Notes: generated by a model not told the origin, from the sequence alone. Positions 12,793 to 25,417 are shown, counted from the stretch's first letter. The stretch is 64,000 nucleotides of DNA from Ceratodon purpureus (GCA_014871385.1 CM026432.1:7122825-7186824), one strand, 5' to 3'. A program made the numbers and translations.

Positions 12793-14715
12793 TCAAGCAC
12801 GGGCAATCTTCACAGAGACATCGAAGGAGGCTGGTCCTGATTTGGCAAACACCAGAGTATCCCCCAGCTTGAACTTGTTTTTGGTGTAGAAGTTGTACCA
12901 CCCTGAGTTGAAAAAACAAAACGTCTGCTTGGCGGTGACGCTAACAGAGGACTTCACAGGCATTTCGGCGATGGGGCCAGCGAGGGTGAAGAAGTGGTCA
13001 TCGAACTGGTCGGTGCCGTAGGTCCGCCAATACAGAGTGGGGATGTCCTGCGTAGGGTACCAGAGAAACAGGTGTTAGAGAATTAGAATGCTGTACTGTA
13101 TTGATAGAAATCGGATTGGTGGCATCCCCTGCTGCTCATTGCTACGCTGCAATTCTATGTGTAAACAATGGAGAGTACATCAGAAACTAACGCTGAACTG
13201 GATAAGTGACTCATAGAGGAGGACAGAAACATGTAGTAACAAAATTGCTTCTCTTTGCGGCATAAATAGATTCCACCCGGCTTCGACTGGAAACCAACCG
13301 AGATAGAGGTCAAACTCCCAGTGAGCTGGAACCAGGACCCTAAAACCATGACCTCGAAGTTGCACTAAGAGTAGATTTCAATGAAACACCCTCATGACTC
13401 CGAAAAAAAAAACGCAAGACTTCCTGCACTCTTTGTCCACCTACTCAGAACCAGTCAAACCGAATACCATTAGCCCCGTACCAAGCTAAAAATATTCAAC
13501 ACCCTGCACCCAAGTACAGTCCCACAACCGTGAGAATTTTTAAAACTAGGCACCTAACGGTAGCTACAACACACCACACCATGCATCACTCTGCCCCAAC
13601 TCAAGGCGACAACCTGGACATACCAGTGCAAGACTCATGACGGCAAATCGAAGAGACATAATTCCGTCAAAACCACTCCAGCTCACGATCACAGAAACAC
13701 CTGCCGTAACGAAGCTAAATCTGACCCACCACATTCACAGACTACGAGCCTCGGAAGGAGCTCATCGACTGAGAAGACAAGCTAACTTCTAAGAATTCAG
13801 GTAAAACTGGAAAGAACAAAGTGAAATGCGAAATCTACAGATTGCAAAAAGAAAATAACTTAGAAAAATTAAGTATTACTGATCCGATAGTGGTATCAGA
13901 ATACTACCTGAGGCACCCTTCACATAAAAAACAGAGGAGCCACTCCTGTTTGAAAACGACAAATCACAAAAACTTAGCCAAAGATCACAAGAACGGTCCA
14001 CCATATCTGGAAAAACTCAGACACTTCCTAGACTCCTGAGCACAAGAGAGGTGGACCAAAAAAAAAAAACAGAGTCCTTACCAGCCGAGACCCGCTCCCC
14101 TTGCTGGTGTGCGAAGCACGGAGGGTCTTGCAGAATGTTGGCACCCACAGCGGCTGCGAAGGACCTCCTGGGCGAGCAGAGCTGGTGGCGGCCTGAACCG
14201 GCAAAGAAGCTCCAGTATTTTTCACGGAGGTTTCCGCAGGTGAAAGGCGATGGCGGTCGATCGTGACGGCGAGGGTGCAGTCGTCGACAACCTCAAAAAC
14301 CAGGAGGTCTCCGATTGTGATGCCGTTGTCCGCGACAAATTCCCCCCAGCCGTCGCCAACGGTGAAAGCAGTCATCTTCGATCCCGGCTCAAATCGCTTC
14401 AGCTGTACCGGCCAAAGCTTCTCCGACTTCACCGAGATCATGAGCTGCGCATCCAGGATCCCAGGCCAGCCGGTTCGCAACGTGAAAGATTTTGGAATTT
14501 CCTGCGAGATCCAACAACCCAATCAGCGTAGTACTTAGAATGTGGCGAAACTGAAACGCCATGGCGGAAATTCAGGTGACGGGACTCACAAGGCGGTGCA
14601 GCTCGGTGGCGCACAGCACAGGGGATGTGAAGTAGATCACCCCGCAGTCGTCTAGCTCACGGAGTAGGGAGGCGCGCGCGTCGTTTTCCACCTCTGGAGG
14701 GTTGAAATCGGCCAT
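12793..14715 (-). CDS. Two-domain B3 protein (copy 1)
   Basis: Three exons: 14590-14715 (42 residues), 14082-14501 (140) and 12793-13047 (84), with GT-AG introns all in phase 0, giving about 266 residues. Exon 1 starts MADFNPPEVENDARAS and holds CGVIYFTSPV. Exon 2 carries a B3-type DNA-binding fold: IPKSFTLRTGWPG, then MTAFTVGDGWGEFVADN, then ITIGDLLVFEVV. Exon 3 carries a second B3-like segment: DHFFTLAGP, SGWYNFYTKN, KFKLGDTLVFAKSG. Plant B3 proteins (REM and related groups) bind DNA through such domains, so a nuclear role is expected; the target is unknown. The gene is head-to-head with a paralogue at 23,883 that has the same exon plan. Its 1.03-kb second intron shows nothing of note. It may be cargo of the giant element or a host gene captured by it. 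Confidence 0.75.
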
Positions 14716-14973
14716 GGCGGAGATTGAGATTCGCCCTGGAAACAGAATGCGTCGGCGTCGGTGAGCGAAGGCAATAGAGAAGGCGGAGGACAGCGATAAG
14801 AGTTTGGGAAATTGGAGGAGATCGAAGGAGCGGGATGGGGGAAGAGAAGTGCGGCCTGGGGAAGAACATCCCACCTGAAGTGCCGAGAATGCACCGCCCT
14901 AGCAGCCACCATTAATTGGCGAGTGGGCTGAGGGCGCCGAAACCTGGAGTTATGGCCCCGCAGCAACAACGTA

Positions 14974-15040
14974 CTGGGGACTGGGGGTGGGGACAAAATC
15001 TGGGGACTGGGGGTGGGGACAAAATCTGGGGACTGGGGGC
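14974..15040 (+). repeat. G-rich 26-bp repeat, possible G-quadruplex
   Basis: About two and a half copies of a unit built from TGGGGACTGGGGGTGGGG and ACAAAATC. Runs of four or five G lie close together on the plus strand. It is 260-325 bp upstream of the start codon of B3 copy 1, which is read from the other strand, so it may lie in its promoter. Confidence 0.7.
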
Positions 15041-15299
15041 TCTTCACCAGCGTCTGCCCAATCTGCAACAACCGAGAGAGGGGGCCGACAAAATCAGAAC
15101 TCGGAAGAGAATTTTCGAACGATGTTTCAGGGACGAGTCCGCTGAAGGAGCTCAATTCCATACTCGTAAGTCGCTGCTTCATTTCCACCTCTACCATCTG
15201 ATGCACAAGTGAAAAAAGCCAGATTTTCCAATGTTCAATCAGCGGCCTCATGCGGCCCAAACAGAGATGGGTACCCTGAGAAGCAATGAATGCCACTTG

Positions 15300-16600
15300 A
15301 GCTGCTCTTCAAGCCGAGACTGCACCAACATCCACTAGTAATCAGAACTCGGTGATCTTGCAACTGGACTCAAAGAAGAAAAACCATAACAAATCACTCC
15401 ATAACAAAGTCTCCAACCAGAATGTCTACAGCACACCCTGCGCAGTGGAGGAATCACTCCTAATTACGAACATTCAGGTAACTGGCGTTTCACCTATGTA
15501 AGCATTTCGGACCAGTAAGCTTCTTACCAGAATAATAAATATTTTGGTGATGCTGATTAGTATGGGGTCAAAACCTGGCCGAGCAAAAGTCATCTGTAAT
15601 ATTATACTCACTTTTTTAATCTACTCTGGAATCATCTGGGCGATGGTCCTATTGGGGTGTCGAATAGGACTGTCCTAGAGAGAAATTCCCTTCCGCCCCT
15701 ACATTTGGACCACAATACCATAACCTTTCTACATGATTCTAATGTGTGACTTATGAAAAGTAATTGCATCTATTCATGTAGATTAGTTTAAAAAAAAAAA
15801 AAATGTATTTATTGATCATCTACTATTTCGTATCCGTCCTGTTAACAATATATCCGGAACTGTCCCAGTTTAGAAAAATGGCTTAAAGGACGGATATGGA
15901 CAAGTTCTTCATATGCAACCTCCGCGAAATTTTTTGTGGTGGTAAATGCATGTATAATGGACATACTTTTACGAGTGCCAAGTTTTTTTTCCAAATTAAT
16001 GCATCACTAGGAATTTTCTAAAGTGGGTTTTTTCAGCCTAATTCACACAATTGAAAATGCATATGAAAATACCACTTTGAGTGATTTTTTTTTGCAATAA
16101 TGTGTCAAAACTACCATACGTAGGTGCTCATAATTGCCAAATTTGCAAATAAGCAAAGAATCATAATATGTAGTCACAACTTAATGTAGTCCGGAAAAGG
16201 AAAGCAAAAGGATTGAGGCAATCCGGTTCCCCACGTGGGTGTGAAAAGGGTAGAGTGGAAGGAGGGAACTTGGGTTCTTGGGACTCATGATGACTTAAGT
16301 GATGGAGGAATGGGAGGGAAAATCCCAAGCCAAGGACAATGAGTGCATTCAAGGTGGAGGGAATGGGAGGGAATGTACACGATTGGACATGATGTGGAGG
16401 TGTGAGGTGGATGGAAAGGGTGGGAATGTAACCGATTGGACATGTGGGACTTTGAGGTGGAGGGAAATGGGAGGAATTCCTAAGATTGGACACATGGGGC
16501 TATGAGGTGGAGGGAAAGAGAGGGAGGTTGTTTGGTTGGCCGAATTATGTGAGAGGTAGGATGTAAATTAGAATATCATTGCTATGAAAATGGAGGTTAT
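15300..16600. other. non-coding stretch, nothing recognised
   Basis: Moderately AT-rich with scattered short open stretches lacking motifs. There is a small palindromic piece near 15,650 (GTCCTATT with AATAGGAC), but no element ends could be tied to it. Confidence 0.4.
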
Positions 16601-17640
16601 TTAAATATACCAATAAAAAATGTGGGTATTGTGAAGGATTTGTTTGGTGTTTTTTTTAAAAAGGGAAATTAAGAATAAAAGGTGAAAGAATTAAAATAAA
16701 AGAAAAAGAAATGGAAAATAAAATAAACAAGATTCAAATGTAGTAGAAAAGGTACTTAAAAAAATGAAAAAATAAAACACAAAAGAGAAGGGTACTTCAA
16801 ATAGAAGAGAAGGGAATTAAAAATTAAGAAAAAGAAATGGAACATAACAGAACTAAGATTCAAATGTATTAGAAAAGGTACTTAAAAAAAAATTTAAAAA
16901 TAAATAAGAACAAAAGAGAAGGGTATTTCAAATAGAGAGAGGGGAATTCAAATAAAAGAAGAAGAACAAGAAATAGAAAATAAAAGAAATAAGACTCACA
17001 TGTAGTAGAAAGGGTACTTCAAAAAAAAAAGAAATAAATAAATAAGAACAAAAGAGAAGGGTACTTCAAATGAAAAAAAGGGAATTAAAATAAAAGAAAA
17101 AGAAATAGAGCATATAAGAAATAAGACTTACATCTAGTACAAAAGGTACTTTAAAAATAAAAAGTAGCTGACAATAAAAGAGAAAGATACTACAAATGGA
17201 AAAGAGGGGAATTAAAATTAGAAGAAAAAGAAATGGATCAATAAAAGAAATAAGACTCAGATGTAGTAGAAAGGGTACTTTAAAAATAAATAACAATTAA
17301 GGATAAAAGAGAAGGGTACTACAAATGGAAAAGAAGGGACTTAAAATTAGAAGAAAAAGAAATAGATCAAAATGAACTTTTCTGCAAGAGTAGGATACTT
17401 TGACTTAGGAATGGAGAGGATTATAAGAAATGATGAGGGTATTAACAATAAAAGAGAACGGGATGTGGAATAAATAGAAGTGAGAATTAGAAAATTTAAG
17501 AAGAGGGTATTCAAAATAAGAGAAGAGGATATTACAAATTAAAGAGACGGGTATTCCAAATTAAATAGAAGGGAATTATAATAAAAATGAAGAGGGTGAC
17601 TTCAATATTAAAAAATAGGAATTAAACAAAAAAGAACATG
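16600..17640. repeat. purine-rich tandem repeat, period about 130 bp
   Basis: The landmark ATGTAGTAGAAAAGGTACTT (with variants) recurs near 16733, 16860, 16996, 17128 and 17257, spaced 127-136 bp. Between landmarks are GGGTACTTCAAAT and AAAAGAAATGG strings. Degenerate, strand-asymmetric (A/G on plus), no coding potential. Confidence 0.75.
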
Positions 17641-17759
17641 GAACTAATAATAAAGCTTAATTGACGGTTCAAAGCTTGAATACAAAGCGGCATGTAACAA
17701 TTTTGTTCAAGGGGCCTTCTTTTGAATTCATTGTTCAAATCGTGGTATAGGTAAAGTTT

Positions 17760-18270
17760 TTTATATTTGTATTTAATTGGATATGAGTTTTATTATTTTC
17801 GGTTATGGTTATGAGTTTTATTATTTTTGGTTATAGATTATGTGTTTTGACTTCATTATGGGTTATGGATTCCGATTTCATTATGGGTTTTGCCTTCATT
17901 ATCAATTTTGTCATTCTCAGTTATGAGTTCTATCATTTTCAGTTATGGATTATGGGTTTTGACTTCATTATGAGTTTTATTATTTTCGGTTCTGGGTTAT
18001 GGGTTTTGACTTCATTATGAGTTTTTTTCGGGGTTTTATTCATTATGGGGATTATTCGTGGTTTTGAAAGCATCTTAAGGGTTTAAAGAGCATCTTCAGG
18101 GTTTGGGGAGAATCTTCAGGGTTTTGGGAGAATCTTCAGGGTTTCGTGGAGAAGTTGTTGGGTTCCCGATCCGGGTATCAGCGGTTCAGTTTCCGGGTAT
18201 CAGCGGTTCAGTTCCCGGTATCAACGGTTCAGTTCCCGGGTATGAACGGTTTGGTTCCCGGGTAGGTGCG
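17760..18270. repeat. short tandem repeats upstream of the DDE-type gene
   Basis: Three successive simple arrays: GGTTATGAGTTTTATTATTT-type units (17,760-18,030), AATCTTCAGGGTTT-type units (18,070-18,145), and GGTATCAGCGGTTCAGTTCC-type units (18,170-18,260). They lie just before the likely start of the DDE-type gene and may form its leader region. Confidence 0.6.
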
Positions 18271-18515
18271 GTTCTTGGGATCAATTTCGAAGAGATCACT
18301 CGAGATTCTTGGGTTTTTCAAAATACAAACTCAGAGCCGCTAGATTAGGGCTGGATCGACGGCTCAAGGTTCGTCTCGCACCTCTCGAAAGTTGTGCCTC
18401 GAGAGCTTTCGAGGGTTTCCATGCAGTTGTGTCGCGTTTAGAGTTTCTGAGATCTCTTGGTGTCGTGGGTGAGTCAGGTTCGCTGGGTGCAAGATTTCGG
18501 TTCTTCTTTAGGGTG

Positions 18516-21500
18516 ATGGCACGAGGGCGGTCAGAGTGGGCAAAGCGACAGTTGAGTCGCGAGACACTACGGGTGAGGAGAGAAAGAGAGAGGAGTAGGA
18601 AAGTGAGAGCCAGAAACAGGGCTGCTGAGTGTGAGCGTTTATCAAATGCAATTTCGCAGCAAACGTCTACTGCCTCAGACACTTCTAACTGTACTGCGAG
18701 AGGAGTGTCGGAGTTCCACTCAACTGTTGCCCGAGATGCAAGGGATTTGGCGTTTACTGTCAACGATTTAACTTCTGGGAGGGGTTTAGAGTATCAGCGA
18801 GCGGTCATAGATAAATTCTTATCGCATCCCTTGCTTGTCCAAGCGTTACCAAAATTTGTAGTCAATCGGCGAGAGACCGAGCAGTGCAGAGTGGTGTGCA
18901 ATGGAGTTGCGGACGCGTGGAAGGAGTTAAAATTTGGTGTCGGGAGGGACAAGTACCTCGCAAGAAACGTTATCGAGGCGGCGGTGATTTCAACTCGAGA
19001 TGCCAGGGCAGGGCAAGCGGCCGCTGCGTGCATTGGAATGAATAGGAGGACGATCAGAAGGGCACTGAGCAGGCGGCAACTACTACAGAGTGGAGAGAAA
19101 GGAGTTGTGTGGGCAAAGGGGGACCGCGCAAGGAGGAAAGATGCGTTGACGCAAGCTGTTCTTGACATTGTCGTTGCATGGTGGACAGAGGAGACGCGCG
19201 TAAGCCCGCAGAAGAAGGACGTTAGGCGTAAACGAGTTGGTGTCAACAAGTTCATTACCCATGCAGGGCATTGGTTAGAAGAATCCCAGGTAAGGGTTCT
19301 TACCTCCGAACTTCAGTCGTGCTCTTGAGCGGCCGAGGATTTCTGTTCTGGACTTTCTTAATTTGTTCCAGCTTTTCTTTGTTGTGTAGACGACACTTTG
19401 TTTATTGCACGTAGAAAATTGAAGTTCATCTCCCGGCTCATGTTCCTGCACTTTAATAAAGTTCAGTTCGCTTAAGGGAGTCTGCTTCGAATGTTTATGT
19501 GTCAAGAAACTGCTAAGGGTTTATGGTAAGTCCTGAAGTGAATGCTCTGTTCCTGCTGTGGAGACTTCTTAGACCGAGTGTTTTCCTTTTTTTGTTTCTG
19601 AGCTTGCGTGAGTGCATACGAAGCCAGACATGGACCGGGAGGAGTTGGCCATATCCTGCTCATGGACAATCTTTCTGATGTTTGGAGCACACTTCCGGTC
19701 AGGAGACATAGAGTCCTGATGGGAGACGAAGGAGTTCCTGTTCCCGCTCAAGGAGACGCACGTGGAGCCCTGTTTCTGTGACTGTAATGAGCTCAGGAAA
19801 CACAAGACAGTCAAGGAGCATTCCTAATCCTGCTCCGGAGACGCAAGTCCATGAAGGAATAGGTCTTTCATTTGGAAATTGTCATTTTCCTGTACAGTAG
19901 CGTCTTTCCTGCTCATGATGTTCGTTGTTCTTGGTTCCTGTTCTAGGTCTAACATGTTCCTGGCCACGGATACTCTCTCGTGTTCATTGTAGGTACTTTC
20001 CTGTCGGGTCCTGTTCCGGAGTGAGTGGTCCAGTTCCTGTTCCGGCTAACAGTCGGTCCTGATCCTGAAGGTGGTTTAAGGTCCTGTTCCTGAGGTGGTT
20101 TAAGGTTCCTGATGTGGTGTCGAAGGTCATGTTCCTGGGGTGGTTTAGGTATACGCTGATGTTTTCTAAATTTTGTGTGCATGTTGTGTGCATGTTGTGT
20201 GTGAATTCTTTGTCTTCCTTTGGATTGGGTTCGGTTCAATATGGTACCAGTTCGTTACAGAGGTTCTTAGGGGTTTGTTCTAGAATTCGTCTGCACAGCA
20301 TGGCTAGATTCATATTCTTTTTATTGTCTTTCCCATGAACTGAACTTGTTTGTCAAACGTTAAGTACTGAACACCAAAGGCCTGTAAATGATGACATAGA
20401 GCTTTCGCTTCATTAGAAGACACATATGTATCAAGAATTCTCGATCCAAGAGGATGTTTTAATTTCTGTGTGCATGTTGTGTGTGAAATCAGTTGGATTT
20501 TTACACGAGCTTTAAGGCGTCGCATGATCAGGTGAAGGTGTCCTTCATTTCTTTCCGAAGACTGAGGCCTTTCTTCGTCAGGCGCCTCCGCGACTTCAAC
20601 TCGTGTTGTTGCAGGTACCACATGGAGATGGCTGAAATTGTCGTAGGCTTCAACAATATGAGGAGTGCTAAATTTCATTTTGCAGGTGCCACCATGACCT
20701 GCAACTGCGGATGCGATGCAGTCTGTTGTGACATAGGTGGTGTCGGCGAGGTCACGGGGGCTGTGAAATGCCAGGCGGGAGAACACATATTCAAGAGGCC
20801 GAGTGAGCTCTGGGAGCAGAGCCTCTGCCCACGACCTAACGGAAGCGAGTGGCACAGCCTATCGTGCGTGAAGGGAGAATGTGGGAGATGCGGTTTTCAC
20901 CGCATCCCACTCTGTGACACGGAGTTTGATCCGGACAACCGAACTCAATTGGAATGGAGGCGGTTTGAGATGGTCACCGCCGGAGCCAACAAAGAGGGCG
21001 ACCCTAAGAAGGTTGTACGTTTAGAGTACAAACATACGACTTCCAGGGAGTTCCTAGACTACGCTGCGAGCAAGATGCCCACTTTCGTCCTGCACCAGCA
21101 CACCGCAAAGTGGCAGGATTGCGAATTCAGGAAGTGCTTGGAGACACTACGACCTGGGGAGGTGATGTCCCTAGTGGACTACGCAGAAAACTATTCTTTC
21201 AAGGCTCAGAATGAGATACAATCCGAACACTGGTTTAACTTTCAGATCACTATCCTTGTACACATCATGTACAGTGTCAACGCTGATTTCAACTTGCATG
21301 ATCCTAAGTCGAAGCGATTGAATACCACGTATTTTTATTATGTTTCTGACGATAGAAAACATGACAGCTTGTTCGTGCAGCATTGCCTCCTCTTGCACTG
21401 GAGAGAATTGAAGGCAACAGGTATTGTTCCTTCACGCCATGTCATATGGAGCGACGGCTGTGCTGCACAATTCAAGGGGTCAACGGCCTGGTTTTTTGTG

Positions 21501-22966
21501 GCCAGGTACTTCGAATTCGACCCTTTCTCCTTTGCTCTTTCTATTTTGGTGCCACTGCTTTCAGTAGTTTCAATCTCGTTAAGTAGTTTATTTTACATAT
21601 TTCTGCGTTCGGAGGTAGCAGTATTATGTTTGATGGCGGAGAGACTGTACAGTTGGCTGCTGCTCATAACTGATGCTGACTCTCTCGGTGAGCACGTTGC
21701 TATGTATTAAGTTTAAACCTTTTTCTAATTTTTGCTTTTGTTCCGCAAGGGTGGGTTTTCACTTGACAATGTATTCGGAAGAGTAATTAATTAAAAACTG
21801 CCAATTGTCATGTTGGTGGATGCACCCTAAACGCTACATGTGGGCCCGTGCCTTCTCTGTGCATGCTGTGTGTCGAAGGTTGTGACATGTACATTGGTTT
21901 TCTAACTACCGCCTTCTACAGGTACCCGTCGCTGACAGTCTGTGAGCAACTGCCTAACGGTTGCTCATTAGATTGGCACTTTTGGGGCACCGGTCATGGG
22001 AAAGGCCCCCATGACGGTGCCGGTGCCTGTTTGAAGCAGAGTATTCGGAAAGAGCAGCTTCGCCCTGGGAGCCGTAGGTTGCAAGACGCCGCGGACGTTG
22101 TCAACTACCTCCAGACAGCCATGGATCGGCCTCATGCTGCGTATGCTGGCGCCAAAAGGGTCGTGGAGCGCCATTTCGTACTCATTGGTAAAACCGATGT
22201 CAATAGGAAGCAGTCGATGTCTTGCAAGACTGTCGACGGGAGCAGAGCCATGCACTCTGTGCGAAGTGTCGGTGCTGCCAACAATGCTCTCTTGCAGGTG
22301 CGGAATTACTCTTGCTTTTGTGAAGTATGCGTTCGCGGCGCTGGTGGAGTATGTCGAAGCGCCGCCTACGCATCGCCGTGGAGAGTAGTTACCCTCGAGC
22401 CAACGCAAGCCACTGACGCAGTGCAGGAGGACGAAGATCTGGAGCAGGACTGGCTGGTGGATCCTGACTGCAACGATCTTGCCATGTCCCTGGAGGTCGG
22501 AGACCATTTCGCGATAAAGGCCGACCCAGAGGATCCGCAGTCTCAAGGAGCTCTATTCTTTGTACTGATCTGCACAAGAAAGCTGTATGTGGTAGAGGAC
22601 GTTAGCGCCACTGACGGATGGGGGGGGACCGTAGAACGTTCGGACGAGGTGGTGGAAGGTTTATATTACCACCAACGGGGAGCGAAGCAGAACTCTTATG
22701 TTCTGCTGGATGGACCTGGGCCGACTAGGATCTTGTCGCACTTGGTGGTCGCGACTCAATTCAGTATGAAACTCCAGAAGCATCGACAGAAGGGGGGAAC
22801 GTCAGTGTACAAGCTTAGTGATGAAGCTCTGGCAAAAATTGAGGCTGTCCTTCGTCGAAGAGCTAGTGTGGAGGACTTGGAGCAGGATGACTCGGAAGAA
22901 GAAGACCTTGACACGGATCACGAGGACCCAGAAGCTGAGTCTGAGGAAGACGTGGATTCGGATTAG
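18516..22966 (+). CDS. DDE-type transposase-like protein (SDG-QFK / HGK-DG family)
   Basis: Three exons: 18516-19289, 20493-21505 and 21922-22966, in compatible phases, giving about 943 residues. Exon 1 is basic with a helix-turn-helix-like piece (GMNRRTIRRALSRRQLL). Exon 2 has FKASHDQVKVSFISFRRLRP, then a Cys/His-rich region (CNCGCDAVCC, CGRCGFHRIPLC). Next come likely catalytic RNase H-fold motifs: VDYAENYSFKAQNEIQSEHW and WSDGCAAQFKGSTAWFF. Exon 3 continues with DWHFWGTGHGKGPHDGAG and ends in a very acidic tail. The set DxAENY, SDG-QFK and HGK-DG marks a transposase-derived protein family widespread in eukaryotic genomes; I cannot name the superfamily with certainty. The start chosen is the first in-frame ATG. 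No terminal repeats of its own were found, so it may be cargo, a second nested element, or a domesticated gene. Confidence 0.7.
19940..20150. repeat. low-complexity TTCCTG-rich intron sequence
   Basis: Inside intron 1 of the DDE-type gene, strings such as GGTCCTGTTCC and GGTTCCTGATG recur irregularly. A related, cleaner array lies at 25,915-26,075. Confidence 0.55.
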
Positions 22967-23882
22967 CTCAAAGTATGTCACTGAGGTCTTTTTCGTTTGT
23001 GCATCCTTATTCGATCATCGTTTTGCAGTACTGTAACTTCTCTCGATTTATGCTGATATGTTTATTAGGAAATTTTTGAGCATGTCTTGTTTTGATGAAA
23101 TTGACTTCATCTCGTATCCTGTTAATTTGTCGTTCTAAAGCCGATTCATGTTGATTCCTGATCATAAACTTAAGTGATTACGTGGTCATAAACTTCAGTG
23201 ATTCGTGGTCATAAACTTAAGTGGTCATAGACTTATTGCATCCCTGTGCATGTACATACGTGAATTTGGAATTTACCTTTTCTGCATGTCAATTTTTTTT
23301 TTTTTGCATGCATTAACCCGTGGACGCAGACGGTGGACTCTGGAATCGTTGATCGCGGTGAGAAATCGTTTGGTCCCTCTATTTGGTTATTTCAATCAGT
23401 TCTGCATGAATCTTTGCTGTTGTCTGCTTCTGTTAACGGCCTGGATTCCGAGAATTTTGCTTGACTTTTTTCTTGTTCTCTGCTGCAGGTCACATGAATC
23501 CATGACAGAGGCTCTCCAGACAGTGAGAAGGTCAGATTACATGCCTAAGTCTACGCATTATTGGTATGTTGTAGTTTTATGTAATTTCGTTTCACTTTGC
23601 TAAAATTCATCATTACGACGTTGACAGGGCAGGACGCTCATGCAATTAATCCTATCTAGCTTCGGGCTCATTAAGTTTGTGGGTAAATTAATTGGCGGCG
23701 ACTGCATCCTTCACGTAGTAATTGCCTCCTTAAGCACCAATGCTTAGTGAACCAATGTAGACATTCTCACATATAATCTGCCATCGTCATCCCACTCTTG
23801 TATTTTATTTCCACTCGAACCGTCCTAGCTTGCTTTCCTCTAACGCAGTGACATTCCTCTTGCTGTAGCTACGTGTGCCACC
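22967..23882. other. intergenic, short direct repeats
   Basis: Around 23,160-23,235 a GTGGTCATAAACTTAAGTG-type unit repeats three to four times. Otherwise nothing is supported; the last part should hold the promoter of B3 copy 2. Confidence 0.45.
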
Positions 23883-24865
23883 ATGGATGCTGCGCAGAAA
23901 CGGGCGGTGGACGAGCTCGAGGACGTCCGTGCAGTTTACTTCACCGTGTACATGTCGACGGAGGCGCACGGCTCCAAGCTCGTACGCGCGCCTGTTCACC
24001 TCCAGCCATTCAGTTTCGTTTCTTGATTTCACCGTCAATTCACTCCTGGTTTTCATCTTAGTACCGCGGAATGCTGTTGAGAATTTAATGTCGAACGCTG
24101 TTTCCGACTGCAGGTGATCCCTCGGTCATTCACCAGGAAGACTGGCTTTCCTCGGTCCCCGAATTGCACCCTCGTCACCTCAGTGTCAGCTCAGAAGGAG
24201 TGGCGCATTGACTTCGAAATTGTTGAAGAGGAGGGCGGTCAGCGTACAGCCACCTCCGTTGGCCATGGCTGGAGCGTCTTCTTGGTGGATCAAAAGGTGA
24301 AATTTGGAAGTCTCTTGGTTTTCGAGACTGCGGATGACACATGCCTGGCTGTTACAGCGTATCATCCGACTGGCCCTCGTAGAAACGTACCTGCAGGAGA
24401 GGTGGGACTGCCGCGAAGACTCAGCGATGGCCCTTCTTTCGAAAAGACACTCCGCCAATCTCATCTCAAGTCTGGCCCCGCAGGCAGATTGGTGAAGTCG
24501 CTTATCCCCCCTTGCATACTCTTGCAACTTCCCTTCGTAGTACATTCCCTGCCTGCTTCTCCCTGAACGGCTATTGTACATTCCGTAGGTGACATTTCCC
24601 AACTGTTGATTTTCTGTAGGACTTCCCAACACCCTTCTGGCGGGAGTTGGGTATGGAGCACTTCCAGGATAGATGGTTTACTCTGTCAGGGCCCTTTGCG
24701 GCAGTGCGTGTCAAGAGCTTTGTCCATGTTGGTCCACGCCAAACATTCTGCTACCTTAGCAAGGGGTGGTCCGAGTTTGTCGCGCTCAACGACTTCAAGC
24801 TTGGTGATACACTCACCTTTGCTGCGGTTGGCAACCTGGAGTTTAACGTGGACCGTTCTGGATGA
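23883..24865 (+). CDS. Two-domain B3 protein (copy 2)
   Basis: Three exons: 23883-23981 (33 residues), 24114-24491 (126) and 24620-24865 (81 plus stop), with phase-0 introns, giving about 240 residues. The ATG sits in a strong context (GCCACCATGG). Exon 1 ends VYFTVYMSTEAHGSKL. Exon 2 has a B3 domain: IPRSFTRKTGFPRSP, then SVGHGWSVFLVDQK, then VKFGSLLVFETADD. Exon 3 has a second B3-like unit: DRWFTLSGP, LSKGWSEFVALN, FKLGDTLTFAAVG. Exon count, phases and domain order match copy 1 at 12,793-14,715, so the two arose by duplication and inversion. Sequence divergence is substantial, so the duplication is not recent. Both frames are open, which suggests selection has kept them. Confidence 0.78.
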
Positions 24866-25075
24866 TCAGCGGGTGTTTGCTCTCGAAACTGTTCTCAGGA
24901 GATAGCTATGCTTTCAGTCTCTCTCTCTGAATTAAATTTTGGGTGTTTCTTAGATTGTACTAGTTAAGTGTGTATACCGGCCTTTTATCGTAGTCACATC
25001 AGACTTTCTATGTCAGAATAGATAGACTTGAAACTCTCAAATTGATGGTTACCAAAAACTTACTCGTGTATACGA

Positions 25076-25225
25076 ATTCTCAAGTGTACACATAAACTTT
25101 GGATGTCAAGTGCTGTGAATGTCACATGCACAAATTTCACAACTTCTTTACGTATTCTAAAGTGTTCACATAAACTTCGGATGTCAAGTGCTGTGAATGT
25201 CACATGCACAAATTTCACAACTACT
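25076..25225. repeat. tandem duplication, 78-bp unit
   Basis: Two copies, 78 bp apart, share CACATAAACTT, GGATGTCAAGTGCTGTGAAT and CACATGCACAAATTTCACAA. Confidence 0.85.
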
Positions 25226-25417
25226 TCAACAGCGTAGTATTCCACAGATGTTAATTTCCAGCAAGGTGCGAAGTGTTCCCCTTGTGGTTCAAAAAAAAAT
25301 TGAAGCAAGTTCCTCGAGCATTCTTGGTTCCATTGTTTAGATAGATTGACAGCAATTTTTGGGACATCATGGTATGTTTAATGGAAGGCTTCTCGGTGAG
25401 CACAGAGAGTGAGATAT

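Noticed and set aside
15640-15680. Terminal repeat of an element around the DDE-type gene
   Set aside because: The small palindrome GTCCTATT/AATAGGAC has no partner near 23-24 kb.
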